A stretch of DNA of 64,000 nt from Mycolicibacterium neoaurum VKM Ac-1815D (GCF_000317305.3 NC_023036.2:1488001-1552000), one strand, 5' to 3'. Shown: positions 44,630-55,387, counted from the stretch's first letter. The notes: generated by a model from the sequence alone, not told the origin. Program-made: numbers and translations.

Positions 44630-45645
44630 TCATCCTGGCCATCGAGAGCTCCTGCGACGAGACCGGAGTCGGGATCGCCCGGTTGCAGGACGGCACCGTC
44701 ACGCTGTTGGCCGATGAGGTCGCCTCGAGCGTCGACGAGCACTCCCGTTACGGCGGGGTGGTCCCCGAGATCGCCTCCCGGGCGCATCTGGAGGCGTTGG
44801 GGCCCACCATGAAACGCGCACTGGACGCCGCGGGCGTGCAGCGTCCGGATGTGGTGGCCGCGACCATCGGCCCCGGCCTGGCCGGCGCCCTGCTGGTGGG
44901 GGTGGCCGCGGCCAAGGCGTATGCCGCGGCGTGGGAGGTGCCGTTCTACGCTGTCAACCACTTGGGCGGGCACCTGGCCGCCGACGTCTACGACCACGGG
45001 CCGCTGCCAGAGTGCGTCGGGTTGCTGGTGTCCGGCGGGCACACCGAATTGCTGCATGTGCGCTCGCTCGGCGAACCGATCGTCGAACTCGGCAGCACCG
45101 TGGATGATGCGGCGGGGGAGGCGTATGACAAGGTCGCACGCCTGCTGGGGCTCGGTTATCCCGGCGGGAAGCCGCTCGACGACCTGGCCCGCACGGGTGA
45201 CCGGCGCGCCATCGTGTTCCCACGCGGCATGACCGGCCCGCGCGATGTCCCCTACGCGTTCAGCTTCTCGGGTCTGAAGACCGCCGTGGCCCGCCATCTC
45301 GAGAAGAACCCGGATGCCGCGCCCGCCGATGTGGCCGCCGGCTTCCAGGAGGCGGTCGCCGATGTGCTGACCGCCAAGGCGGTGCGCGCCGCGACCGACC
45401 TCGGCGTCTCGACACTGCTGATCGCCGGCGGGGTGGCGGCCAACTCCCGGGTGCGCGAGCTTGCCGAGGAGCGTTGTGCCGCAGCCGGCCTCACACTTCG
45501 GGTGCCCCGACTCCGGTTGTGTACCGACAACGGCGCGATGATCGCCTCGTTCGCCGCGCACCTTATCGACGCCGGTGCACCGCCGTCGGGATTGGGCGCC
45601 GCGAGCAATCCGGGGTTGCCGGTGATCCAGGGGCAGGTGGTATGA
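44626..45645 (+). CDS. tsaD: tRNA N6-adenosine threonylcarbamoyltransferase TsaD
   Basis: A 339-residue ASKHA-fold enzyme that attaches threonylcarbamoyl to A37 of tRNA. The metal ligands are in [11 protein letters not shown] and VNHLGGHLA; the nucleotide motifs are [21 protein letters not shown] and [13 protein letters not shown]. It is the last gene of the coupled alr-tsaD chain. In M. tuberculosis tsaD (Rv3419c) is directly followed by groES, but here about 7.7 kb of accessory genes intervene. Confidence 0.95.
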   Translation: MIILAIESSCDETGVGIARLQDGTVTLLADEVASSVDEHSRYGGVVPEIASRAHLEALGPTMKRALDAAGVQRPDVVAATIGPGLAGALLVGVAAAKAYAAAWEVPFYAVNHLGGHLAADVYDHGPLPECVGLLVSGGHTELLHVRSLGEPIVELGSTVDDAAGEAYDKVARLLGLGYPGGKPLDDLARTGDRRAIVFPRGMTGPRDVPYAFSFSGLKTAVARHLEKNPDAAPADVAAGFQEAVADVLTAKAVRAATDLGVSTLLIAGGVAANSRVRELAEERCAAAGLTLRVPRLRLCTDNGAMIASFAAHLIDAGAPPSGLGAASNPGLPVIQGQVV

Positions 45646-45730
45646 GCGCCCAACACGCCGAGAGTGCATCCAGATCGAGAAAACGGCCGGTGGGTCGATC
45701 TGAGCGCACCGTCGACGGAATCAGGCGGCG

Positions 45731-46159
45731 ATGAGTAGGGACCAGATCACCGAATTGCTCTACCGATACGCCGAACTCATCGACGCCGGTGACTTCGACG
45801 GCGTCGGCGCCTTGCTCGGCCGAGGCAACTTCATGGGTGTCGCCGGCACCGAGGCCATCGCCAAGCTGTTCGCGGCCACGACGCGCCGGTTCCCCGAACA
45901 TGGCAACCGCCCCCGCACCCGGCATCTGGTGCTCAACCCGATCGTCGACATCGATGGTGATTCGGCAAGGGCGCGTTCGACCTTCGTCGTCGTGCAGCAG
46001 ACCGACACCGTCGCACTGCAACCCATCGTCGTCGGCCGTTACGCCGACACCTTCACCAGGGACGCCCAGGGCTGGTACTTCACCAGTCGCCACGTCGATA
46101 TCGAGATGCTCGGTGATGTCTCCGATCACCTGATGATCGATCCACGGTCATTCGGGTAG
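45731..46159 (+). CDS. SnoaL/NTF2-like protein
   Basis: A 142-residue cone-shaped NTF2-fold protein (ITELLYRYAELIDAGDFDGV at the start, typical of SnoaL-like and dehydratase/isomerase relatives; HVDIEMLGDVSDH at the end). No function can be assigned. Its last 12 nt overlap the 3' end of the convergent PucR gene. It is the first gene of the accessory block after tsaD. Confidence 0.75.
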   Translation: MSRDQITELLYRYAELIDAGDFDGVGALLGRGNFMGVAGTEAIAKLFAATTRRFPEHGNRPRTRHLVLNPIVDIDGDSARARSTFVVVQQTDTVALQPIVVGRYADTFTRDAQGWYFTSRHVDIEMLGDVSDHLMIDPRSFG

Positions 46160-47194
46160 CCGGGAACCGACGCGCGCCTCGTTGATCTGGTGCACGCGCA
46201 CACTGACTTCCAACTGGAAACGGTCGGCCGGGTTCTTCAGTGACAATCCGGTGAGATCCTCGATCAGCTTGATCCGGTACAGCAGCGAATGTCGATTCAA
46301 GAACAATGCCCGCGCCGCGGCGCTGGTGTTGATGGCCTCGTTGAGCAGGATCTCCAGTGTGTGGACGAGCTGGCCGCGGCGGGTCGTGTCGTAATCGATC
46401 AGCGGCTGCAGGGTTTTCAGGATGGTGGCCATGCTGCGCGGGTGTTGGCGCAGCACCTCGGCGAACTGCAGCGGTCCGATCGGCGCGTCGGGCACCGAGG
46501 CCGTGGCGACGGTCACCGAGTGACCGTGCCCAGGCGGCAGCAACACCCAGCTGATCAAGCCGTCCGGCAGACCACTTGCCTGCCAAGCGGTTTCGACCAA
46601 TGCCGAACCGGTCGAGGCCGGCAACACTGCCGAGAAGTGACTCATCACCAGATCGTCGGTCACCGACGTCTTGGACGTGACCCCGGCGGCGCGCGCCGAT
46701 CGGGCCAGTGTGTCGGCGAACGTATGCGCGTGCTCGGGCCAGCGCGGGTCGTCGTCCTCGCGCCTGCCGATGACCATCTGGATGGGCCGGTCGTCCGGGG
46801 CGGGTGTGACCAGGGGGAGGAGCTGGCGCTGGATGTCGGCGAAGGGCACCTCCCACGGCAGCATCACCAGCGGGAACTCGTGCTTGTCGGCCAGCGGTAC
46901 CAGCGTGGCCAGCAGCTCCCGGGTATCGATGTCCGGTGGCCCGCCGAGCGCCACCCCGGCGGCCGGCGAGGACATCAGGAAGGTGAGGAAATCGCGGACC
47001 CCGGGCTGGCGGATGTCGGTACCGGTCGTCAGGACGAAGTCGCCGGGCCGGACGAAGTCTTCGGCGGGCGCGTGCATGATGTCGACCCAGAGCACCTCGC
47101 GGATCAGACCGCGGTGCCCGCCGAGCACCGAGCCCTGATCCAGCGGCGGGATAGTCAACGCCGCTGCCACGGTCAGTGGCGCACCCGCAGACAT
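46148..47194 (-). CDS. PucR/CdaR-family transcriptional regulator
   Basis: A 348-residue regulator. The N-terminal PucR domain (~8-130: TIPPLDQGSVLGGHRGL, GDFVLTTGTDIRQ) senses a metabolite, and the C-terminal helix-turn-helix (TSAAARALFLNRHSLLYR) binds DNA. PucR proteins control purine, amino-acid and polyamine catabolism. It lies 94 bp from the permease gene, on the same strand, and probably controls the permease and the divergent fused-dehydratase operon. Confidence 0.85.
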   Translation of the reverse strand: MSAGAPLTVAAALTIPPLDQGSVLGGHRGLIREVLWVDIMHAPAEDFVRPGDFVLTTGTDIRQPGVRDFLTFLMSSPAAGVALGGPPDIDTRELLATLVPLADKHEFPLVMLPWEVPFADIQRQLLPLVTPAPDDRPIQMVIGRREDDDPRWPEHAHTFADTLARSARAAGVTSKTSVTDDLVMSHFSAVLPASTGSALVETAWQASGLPDGLISWVLLPPGHGHSVTVATASVPDAPIGPLQFAEVLRQHPRSMATILKTLQPLIDYDTTRRGQLVHTLEILLNEAINTSAAARALFLNRHSLLYRIKLIEDLTGLSLKNPADRFQLEVSVRVHQINEARVGSRLPE

Positions 47195-47288
47195 GTCGCC
47201 CGTTTCCTCTCGAACTCGGCGGGCCGCTGATACCGCCGGATTTCGACGGTATCAGCGACCCGCGACGCGCTGAGGGGACTCCCTGCGA

Positions 47289-48722
47289 TCAGGACTTCGG
47301 AATCGACAGGTCGTCGGGTGCCCGTCCGCTCAGCGCGGCGCCGATGCCGAGGAACACCACCGGTGCGATACCGAAGATGATCGCCAGCGTCGTCGACCCG
47401 CCGACCACCAGGGTCAGGTTGGCGACGATCAGAGCCACCGCGGCGGCGAGTGCGATCGTCCCGACGACCGCCAGCACGATGATGTTCACGGGACCGCCGC
47501 GGCGCTTGAAGAACAGGCCCACCGAGATCGTCGTCAGCAACCAGAGGATGGACAGGCCCCAGATGCCCAGGCCGCCGAGCGGTCCGAAGATCTGCAGCAC
47601 CGGGTCGAGGCCGAGCAGGACGAACACGCCCATGATCACCATGGACACCACGGTCACCAGGACCGAGGCATTGGCCGGTGATCCCAGCTTCGGGTGCACT
47701 TCACCGAGCTTGCGGGGCAGCACGTTGTCGCGGCCGAGCACGAAGGTGTACCGCGAGCAGATGTTGTGGAAGGCCAGCGCGCAGGCGAACACGCTGACAA
47801 ACCAGAACAGTGTGGTCAAGTCCTTGCCGAGCATGCCGAGGTACTTCTCGGCGGTGTTGACCATGAAGTTGTCCGGGTCGTCCTTGGCCACCTGGATGGC
47901 GTCGTTACCACCGTTGCCCTCGACCAATGCCCAGCTGGAGAACGCGTAGAAGCTGGCGACGATGCCGACGGCCCAGTAGGTGGCACGCGGCACCGTGCGG
48001 TCGGGGTCGCGTGCCTCGTCGCGGAACACGGCCGTGGCCTCGACTCCGACGAAGCCCCACAGTGCGTAGAGCAGCGCGATGCCGAACGCGCCGGAGATGC
48101 CCGACGGGGTGAACGAGTCACCGGTGATGCCCTTCTCGCCGCCCTGGATGACGATGACGAAGTCCAGCACCACCAGGATCGCGACCTCGGACACTAGGAA
48201 GATGCCGAGCACCTTGGCGCTGAGTTCGATATCGCGGTAGCCGAGGAAGGCGATGATCAGCAGCACCAGGCCCGTCAGCACCCACCACGGCACCGCCGGT
48301 GCACCGATGATCTCCAGCAGGCCGGCCAGGATGACGCCGTCGTAGGCAGCCACTGCCAGCAGGGTCGCCATGTACGCGGGCAGCGCGAGTACCGCCGCTC
48401 CGGTACCGGCTGCCTTGCCGAGGCCCTTCTGGATATAGGCGTAGAAGGCGCCGGTATCGGTGACGTACTTCGACATCGCCACGAAGCTCGCGGCGAACAG
48501 CAAAAAGATCACACCCGCGACAAGAAACGCCACCGGGATGCCGGTCGAGTCACCGAGCACCATCGCGATCGGGACGTTGCCGCCCACCGTCGACAACGGG
48601 GCCGCCGCCGCCACCACCATGAGCACGATGGCGGGCACACCCAGGTTGCCGCGCAGCCGACCGCGGCTGTCCGGTGGCGTTGCGCCGCCGGGTTTGTCGC
48701 CCGTATTGAGCACTTCGGACAT
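47289..48722 (-). CDS. APC-family amino-acid/amine permease
   Basis: A 477-residue transporter with about 12 spans. The N-terminal VPAIVLMVVAAAAPLSTVGG, GAFYAYIQKGLGKAAGTG, and the loop GVEATAVFRDEARDPDRTVP are typical of the amino-acid/polyamine/organocation family. ATG 48722 lies 8 nt after AGAGGAGG; longer frames upstream run antisense into the dehydratase and are not real. It is divergent from the fused diol dehydratase, so it likely imports that enzyme's substrate, probably an amine or amino alcohol. Confidence 0.87.
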   Translation of the reverse strand: MSEVLNTGDKPGGATPPDSRGRLRGNLGVPAIVLMVVAAAAPLSTVGGNVPIAMVLGDSTGIPVAFLVAGVIFLLFAASFVAMSKYVTDTGAFYAYIQKGLGKAAGTGAAVLALPAYMATLLAVAAYDGVILAGLLEIIGAPAVPWWVLTGLVLLIIAFLGYRDIELSAKVLGIFLVSEVAILVVLDFVIVIQGGEKGITGDSFTPSGISGAFGIALLYALWGFVGVEATAVFRDEARDPDRTVPRATYWAVGIVASFYAFSSWALVEGNGGNDAIQVAKDDPDNFMVNTAEKYLGMLGKDLTTLFWFVSVFACALAFHNICSRYTFVLGRDNVLPRKLGEVHPKLGSPANASVLVTVVSMVIMGVFVLLGLDPVLQIFGPLGGLGIWGLSILWLLTTISVGLFFKRRGGPVNIIVLAVVGTIALAAAVALIVANLTLVVGGSTTLAIIFGIAPVVFLGIGAALSGRAPDDLSIPKS

Positions 48723-48822
48723 GTAAGGAACCTCCTCTGCGCACGGAGCAGGCGTTCGTCGGCTCCGAGTCCGGGGAAAGTGTGCGACCCGCACGGGGTG
48801 TCTGCCAGAGGTCTGCATCACT

Positions 48823-48895
48823 TTCCAACATCTTGTTGTAATCCAGTCACAGCTGCCGCGCCGGTGGTGTGTTCTTCTCACACAGGTTGTTGGAA
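48823..48895. promoter_or_regulatory. spaced inverted repeat between permease and fused dehydratase genes
   Basis: TTCCAACA (48823-48830) and TGTTGGAA (48888-48895) are perfect 8-bp arms 57 nt apart in the 246-bp divergent gap. They suggest a looped or paired operator for the PucR regulator. A further CTTGTTGTA element lies directly after the left arm. Confidence 0.4.
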
Positions 48896-48968
48896 GCTCT
48901 CCGCGTCCCGTTGTACGTCCCGCACCGCTGGCCGATGCTGTATCCACCCCGCGACGAGAGAGGTCATC

Positions 48969-51245
48969 GTGAACAGCCCCGAACCGGAGCCGGACCACCG
49001 GCTCGGACGCATCCGTCTGCTCGATGAGCAGCGCGTCAACCTCGACGGCTTTGCCGAACCCGATCCCGCGCTCGGCATGATCTCGCATCTGTCGCCCAAC
49101 GACCCGGAACCGTCTTGGATTGTCGCCGACGACGGCACCGTGCTGGAGATGGACTCCACCCCCGCCGCCGATTTCGACGCCATCGACGAGTTCGTCGTGC
49201 GCTATGCCATCGACCACACCCAGGCGCCGGTGTCGATGGCGATGTCGGAGGTCGAACTCGCCCGCCTCATCGTCGATTCCAGCGTGCCGCGCGCCGACGT
49301 GCTCACGGTGTGCTCGGGGCTGACGCCGGCCAAGATGGCCCGGGTGGTGGCCGGGTTGCATCCGGTCGAGATCCAGATGGCCATGATGAAGATGCGCGCC
49401 CGACGCACCCCGGCCAACCAGGCGCATGTCACCAATCGGCTCGATGATCCGCTGCTGATCGCCGCCGACGCGGCGACCGCGGTGGTGTACGGCTTCCGCG
49501 AGCTGGAGGCCACCGTCCCCGTCCTCGACGACGCGCCCGCGGTGGCCGTCGGGTTGCTGATCGGCTCGCAGGTGCCCGCCCCCGGTGCGTTGACCCAGTG
49601 CTCGGTCGAAGAGGCCCGCGAGCTGGAACTCGGTGTGCGCGGGCTCGTTTCGTATGCCGAAACCGTCTCGGTCTACGGCACCGAGCAGGTGTTCACCGAT
49701 GGTGACGACACCCCGTGGTCCAAGGCGTTCCTGACGTCGTCCTACGCCTCGCGCGGTATCAAGATGCGGTTGTCCAGCGGCGCGGGCTCGGAGGTGCTGA
49801 TGGGGGCGGCCGAGGGCAAGTCGATGAACTATCTGGAGTCCCGCTGTGTCGCGTTGGCCAAGGGGATCGGCGCCCAGGGTGTCCAGAACGGTGGCGTGGA
49901 CGGCGCGGCGATCACCGCATCGGTGCCCGGTGGGGTCAAGGAGTTGCACGCCGAGAACCTGATGGTCATGTTGCGCGGGCTGGAATCGTGCAGCGGTAAC
50001 GACTCGCTGATGAGCGAGTCGACCATGCGCCGGACCAGTCGCACGCTGCCGACCCTGTTGTCCGGATCGGATTTCATCTTCTCCGGGTTCGGCTCGATCG
50101 TGTCCTACGACAACATGTTCGGCCCATCCAACTTCAACGCCGACGACCTCGACGACTACCTGGTGATGCAACGCGACTGGGGCGTGGACGGCGGCCTGCG
50201 ATCGTGCGACCCGACGACGCTGGAGGCCATGCGCCGCCAGGCCGCCGAGGCCACCCGCGCGGTGTTCGAGTATCTGGGACTTGCCGATTTCGACGATGAT
50301 CACGTCGAAGCCGTTGTCGCCGCGGCAGGTTCGAAGAACCTCCCGCAGACCGACGGGGTGCAGGTGCTCAGTGCCGCCCGGATGATCGACCAGTCGGGTC
50401 TGACGGTGCTCGACATCGTCACCGCGCTCGCCGAGACCGGATTCACCGAGTTGGCCGACCGGGTGCTGGGCATGGCAAAGGCCCGGGTCAACGGTGACTA
50501 TCTGCAGACCGCCGCGATCTTCGACGAGCAGATGAATGTGCTTTCCGCACTGGAAGATCCGAACGATTACCGCGGCCCCGGCACGGGCTACCGGCCGACC
50601 CCGGAACGACAGGCGCAGATCGACGCGGTGCGTCAGGCCCGGTCGGTGACCGACCTGGTGCGTGAGCAGGCGACCTTCGCCGAGCCCGACCGGCTGCGGA
50701 TCCTCGGACCGGCGGACTTCGGCACCGATCCGCGCGAGGTGGTGGTCGGTGTGTCACCGGCGTTCGGCACAAAGCTGTTCTGCACGCTGTCCGGGATGAC
50801 GATCTATGAGGCCCTCGAACAGATCCTGGCCGGGCTGGAAGAGGAGAAGTGCGTGCCGCGGGTGGTGCGCATCGCCGACAGCATCGACCTCGGGATGATC
50901 GGCAAGTCGGCGGCCGGCCTGTCCGGATCGGGTATCGGGGTGGGGTTACAGGCCAAGGGCACCACGCTGATCCACCGTCGCGACCTGCCGCCGCTGGCCA
51001 ATCTGGAACTGCTCAGCGTGGCCCCGCTGATCTCACCGGAGATGTACCGGATCATCGGTATCAACGCGGGCAGACATGCCAAGGGCGCGACACCGTCACC
51101 GATGCGCAACGCCTACACCGACGAGGCCATCACCGCGCGCTACCACACCAAGGTGGTGTCGATGGTCGCCATCGAGCGGGCCGAGAGCCTGGCCCTCGAC
51201 GGCGGCGAACGTCGCCGCAACATCGACATGGAGTTCACCCGATGA
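48969..51245 (+). CDS. fused large-medium subunit of a divergent B12-dependent diol dehydratase
   Basis: A 758-residue protein. Residues ~20-560 are a diol dehydratase alpha subunit and ~597-750 a beta subunit (REVVVGVSPAFG, AGLSGSGIGVGLQAKGTTLIH), with a linker at ~560-596. Catalytic residues in Klebsiella numbering are kept: Q141/H143 (NQAH), E170 (E180), E221/T222/S224 (AETVS), Q296 (VQNG), D335 (D345), S362. Two pocket positions differ: S301 is Asp (D311) and Q336 is Ser (S346). The beta part also lacks LNDQMARP. GTG 48969 has GAGAGG upstream. It likely acts on a different, perhaps amino-bearing diol. Confidence 0.9.
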   Translation: MNSPEPEPDHRLGRIRLLDEQRVNLDGFAEPDPALGMISHLSPNDPEPSWIVADDGTVLEMDSTPAADFDAIDEFVVRYAIDHTQAPVSMAMSEVELARLIVDSSVPRADVLTVCSGLTPAKMARVVAGLHPVEIQMAMMKMRARRTPANQAHVTNRLDDPLLIAADAATAVVYGFRELEATVPVLDDAPAVAVGLLIGSQVPAPGALTQCSVEEARELELGVRGLVSYAETVSVYGTEQVFTDGDDTPWSKAFLTSSYASRGIKMRLSSGAGSEVLMGAAEGKSMNYLESRCVALAKGIGAQGVQNGGVDGAAITASVPGGVKELHAENLMVMLRGLESCSGNDSLMSESTMRRTSRTLPTLLSGSDFIFSGFGSIVSYDNMFGPSNFNADDLDDYLVMQRDWGVDGGLRSCDPTTLEAMRRQAAEATRAVFEYLGLADFDDDHVEAVVAAAGSKNLPQTDGVQVLSAARMIDQSGLTVLDIVTALAETGFTELADRVLGMAKARVNGDYLQTAAIFDEQMNVLSALEDPNDYRGPGTGYRPTPERQAQIDAVRQARSVTDLVREQATFAEPDRLRILGPADFGTDPREVVVGVSPAFGTKLFCTLSGMTIYEALEQILAGLEEEKCVPRVVRIADSIDLGMIGKSAAGLSGSGIGVGLQAKGTTLIHRRDLPPLANLELLSVAPLISPEMYRIIGINAGRHAKGATPSPMRNAYTDEAITARYHTKVVSMVAIERAESLALDGGERRRNIDMEFTR

Positions 51246-51601
51246 CCGCACTTTCGCACTCCGGGCGCAGCATCGACGATGTCACCGTCGAGGCCGCCTG
51301 CAACGGTGAACTCGTCCTCGACGACATCCGGATCAGCCGGGACACCCTGTTGCGCCAGGCCGAGAACGCCGAACACAGCGGATCGCTGCAACTCGGGCTC
51401 AACCTGCGTCGGGCCGCGGAGATGACCGCGCTCACCGCCGAGGACATGCTGGCCTCCTATGAGGCGCTGCGCCCGGGGCGGTCGTCGTTCGAGGAACTCG
51501 AGGAGCTGGCGGCCCGGTTGGCCGCCCAGGATGCCCCGACGTGCGCCGCGCTGGTGCGCGAGGCTGCCGTCGTCTACCGGCGGCGCGGCCTGTTGCGATG
51601 A
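51242..51601 (+). CDS. small subunit of the divergent diol dehydratase
   Basis: A 119-residue gamma subunit, 23 residues shorter than the classical copy at 5659. Conserved segments are DIRISRDTLLRQAENAE, LNLRRAAEMTALTAEDMLASYEALRPG and CAALVREAAVVYRRRGL. Its ATG overlaps the fusion gene stop (ATGA) and its stop overlaps the reactivase ATG. The gene order here is large/medium-small, unlike small-large-medium at the first locus. Confidence 0.88.
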   Translation: MTALSHSGRSIDDVTVEAACNGELVLDDIRISRDTLLRQAENAEHSGSLQLGLNLRRAAEMTALTAEDMLASYEALRPGRSSFEELEELAARLAAQDAPTCAALVREAAVVYRRRGLLR

Positions 51602-53181
51602 CGGTGTGGGCCGGTGTCGACATCGGCAACGCCACCACCGAGGTGGTGCTGTGTCGTGATCGCGACGTGGTGGCCAGTGGGCGGACGCCGACCCGCGGCG
51701 GGAAGGGTTCTCCGCGGGCGATTCAGGGTGCGGCGCAACTGATCCGGCGACTGGCCGACAAGCACGGGCTGACCGTCGAACGGGCCGCGTTCGCGCCGAC
51801 ACCGCCGGTGCATTCGACCGTGGAACGGGTTCGACTGCAGGCCCGGCGCACGGGCCGGCTGGCCATCGTGTTGCGGTCGGCGGCCACCACCGCCGGTGAC
51901 GCCGCGGGCGTGGGTGTGCCGGTCCCGGTCGATCGGCTGGCCTCGGTGGATTCGGGTGAATCTGTCATTGCCTGTGCCGCAGCAGAATTCGGGTATGCCG
52001 AGGTGGCTGCCCTGGTGAATGACGCAGTGGCTGCGGGCTGCGATATCGCCGCGGTGCTGACGGCCAACGACGAGGCCGTGCTGATCTCCAACCGGCTGAA
52101 CAAGGCACTTCCGGTGGTCGATGACGTCGACGTGCAGCAGGTGCTCGCATCGACGCTGGTCGCGGTCGAGGTGCGGGAGGGCATGTCCCCGCTGCAGCGC
52201 CTCACCGACCCGTTCTGGCTGGCCGATGCCTTCGCCCTCGGCGATGACGAGCGCGCCGATGCCCGCACCGTGGCCGACCAGCTGTTCGACAGCGTATGCG
52301 CGGTGGTCACGCTGGATGCCCAGGCCGATGCCGACGAGCCCCTCTCCGAGCCGGAGCTGCCCGACGGGCTGGTGCACATCGTGCAACTGGCCGATATCGC
52401 CGCAGCGGCCAATGTCCGCCGCGGCGCGGTCGCCGTCGACAGCCTGGTGATGGCGACGATGGGCGGCGACGATGTCTCGCCTGCCGATGCCGACGCGCTG
52501 GCCGCCGCGCTGGGGGTGCCGGTCACCCGGATCGACTCCGAGGCCGCCGCCGCGCGGGCGGGTGCGCTGACCACGCCGGGACTGCCTGCCGATGTGGTGG
52601 TCGTCGACGTCGGTGGCGGCACCGTCGATGTGGTGGCCGCCGGTGACCGGGTGGTGCTGCCGGGGGCCGGGCAATTGTTGACCGCGGCGACCGCCGCCGC
52701 GCTGGACATCTCGACGAGCGCGGCCGAGTACGCCAAGCGCGCCGAGGCGGTGACCGCGGTGACGGTGCAGCTCGTCGAGGACGAGCACGGACGCCGCCGG
52801 TTCCTGGACACCCCGATCGACGGACGCTCCACCGGATGGCTGTTGACGGCGGCACCCAGCGGGTTGCTGCCCTTCACCGCGGCGATGGCGGCCGCGGAGT
52901 GGCGCAGCTGGCGGTTGGCGGCCAAGCGGCTGGTCATCGGGGGAAATGTCACGCGCGGCGTACAGGACGTCGGGGCAGACGCGACAGCGGTGCTGCTGGT
53001 CGGCGGCGGAGCCGGTGATGACGAGCTGGTCCGGGCGCTGGCCGAACGGCTCGGCCACGATGTCTCGGTGGGCCGCGGGAACGTCGCGGGTGAGCTGGGG
53101 CACCGATTCGCGGTGGCGTACGGGCTCGTCGTCCTCGCGATGGCCGGGACCGCGCAAGCTGGAGAGGCCGCTGCGGGGTAG
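51598..53181 (+). CDS. diol dehydratase reactivase ATPase (short, solo form)
   Basis: A 527-residue Hsp70-like reactivase related to PduG/DhaF: VDIGNATTEVVLCRD loop, VVVDVGGGTVDVV phosphate loop, and the C-terminal VLLVGGGAGDDELVRALAE. It is ~96 residues shorter than the 623-residue PduG at 8460 and has lost much of the C-terminal half similarity (no NIRGTEGPRNAVA end). No small reactivase gene follows. It may work alone, or share PduH of the first locus. ATG 51598 overlaps the small-subunit stop. Confidence 0.83.
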   Translation: MTVWAGVDIGNATTEVVLCRDRDVVASGRTPTRGGKGSPRAIQGAAQLIRRLADKHGLTVERAAFAPTPPVHSTVERVRLQARRTGRLAIVLRSAATTAGDAAGVGVPVPVDRLASVDSGESVIACAAAEFGYAEVAALVNDAVAAGCDIAAVLTANDEAVLISNRLNKALPVVDDVDVQQVLASTLVAVEVREGMSPLQRLTDPFWLADAFALGDDERADARTVADQLFDSVCAVVTLDAQADADEPLSEPELPDGLVHIVQLADIAAAANVRRGAVAVDSLVMATMGGDDVSPADADALAAALGVPVTRIDSEAAAARAGALTTPGLPADVVVVDVGGGTVDVVAAGDRVVLPGAGQLLTAATAAALDISTSAAEYAKRAEAVTAVTVQLVEDEHGRRRFLDTPIDGRSTGWLLTAAPSGLLPFTAAMAAAEWRSWRLAAKRLVIGGNVTRGVQDVGADATAVLLVGGGAGDDELVRALAERLGHDVSVGRGNVAGELGHRFAVAYGLVVLAMAGTAQAGEAAAG

Positions 53182-53206
53182 CGCCTGCACATCCCACCCT
53201 TGAGTG

Positions 53207-53233
53207 CTAGCACTCGCGTGTATAGAGTGCTAG
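53207..53233. promoter_or_regulatory. CIRCE operator of groES-groEL1
   Basis: CTAGCACTC-N9-GAGTGCTAG is a perfect 9-9-9 CIRCE element, the site of the HrcA repressor, 130 nt upstream of groES. It overlaps a likely promoter (TTGAGT at 53200, TATAGA at 53221, 15-nt spacer). Heat inactivation of HrcA would release both chaperonin genes. Confidence 0.93.
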
Positions 53234-53362
53234 GTGGCACGCGGCCACACCCGGCGCCGGCACCCGCGACGACGGTGCGAGGGCTCGGACGCATGCCGAA
53301 CACCTAAAAATCATGGACCCGGAACATTCCCGGTCTCCGATACCTAGTGGAGGGCTCCAATC

Positions 53363-53662
53363 GTGGCAGTCAACATCAAGCCACTCGAGGACAAGATCCT
53401 CGTTCAGGCCAACGAGGCCGAGACCACGACCGCTTCCGGTCTGGTCATCCCGGACACCGCCAAGGAAAAGCCGCAGGAAGGCACCGTCGTCGCAGTTGGC
53501 CCCGGCCGCTGGGATGAGGACGGCGAGAAGCGGATCCCCCTGGACGTTTCCGAGGGTGACACCGTCATCTACAGCAAGTACGGCGGCACCGAGATCAAGT
53601 ACGGCGGCGAGGAGTACCTGATCCTCTCCGCGCGTGACGTCCTGGCTGTCGTCAACAAGTAA
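53363..53662 (+). CDS. groES: co-chaperonin GroES
   Basis: A 99-residue lid of the GroEL chamber. The [15 protein letters not shown] start, the mobile loop [19 protein letters not shown] and [20 protein letters not shown] are all present. GTG 53363 is 9 nt after TGGAGG. It is preceded by CIRCE and followed by groEL1 after 85 nt. Confidence 0.97.
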   Translation: MAVNIKPLEDKILVQANEAETTTASGLVIPDTAKEKPQEGTVVAVGPGRWDEDGEKRIPLDVSEGDTVIYSKYGGTEIKYGGEEYLILSARDVLAVVNK

Positions 53663-53702
53663 GCAGCTGTGTACCGCCCCGGAAGTCCCCGTCGATGGGT
53701 GA

Positions 53703-55370
<1,668 letters not shown>

Positions 55371-55387
55371 GTTCTCCCGAGCAGTCC

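Noticed and set aside
48723..50303. Upstream extension of the permease reading frame into the fused dehydratase region
   Set aside because: The permease has its own ATG with a strong ribosome site at 48722; the extension is antisense to the dehydratase and has no family match.
51574..53190. Minus-strand open frame opposite the solo reactivase
   Set aside because: It has no motifs and shadow-like composition, and it overlaps a gene with translational coupling to its neighbours.
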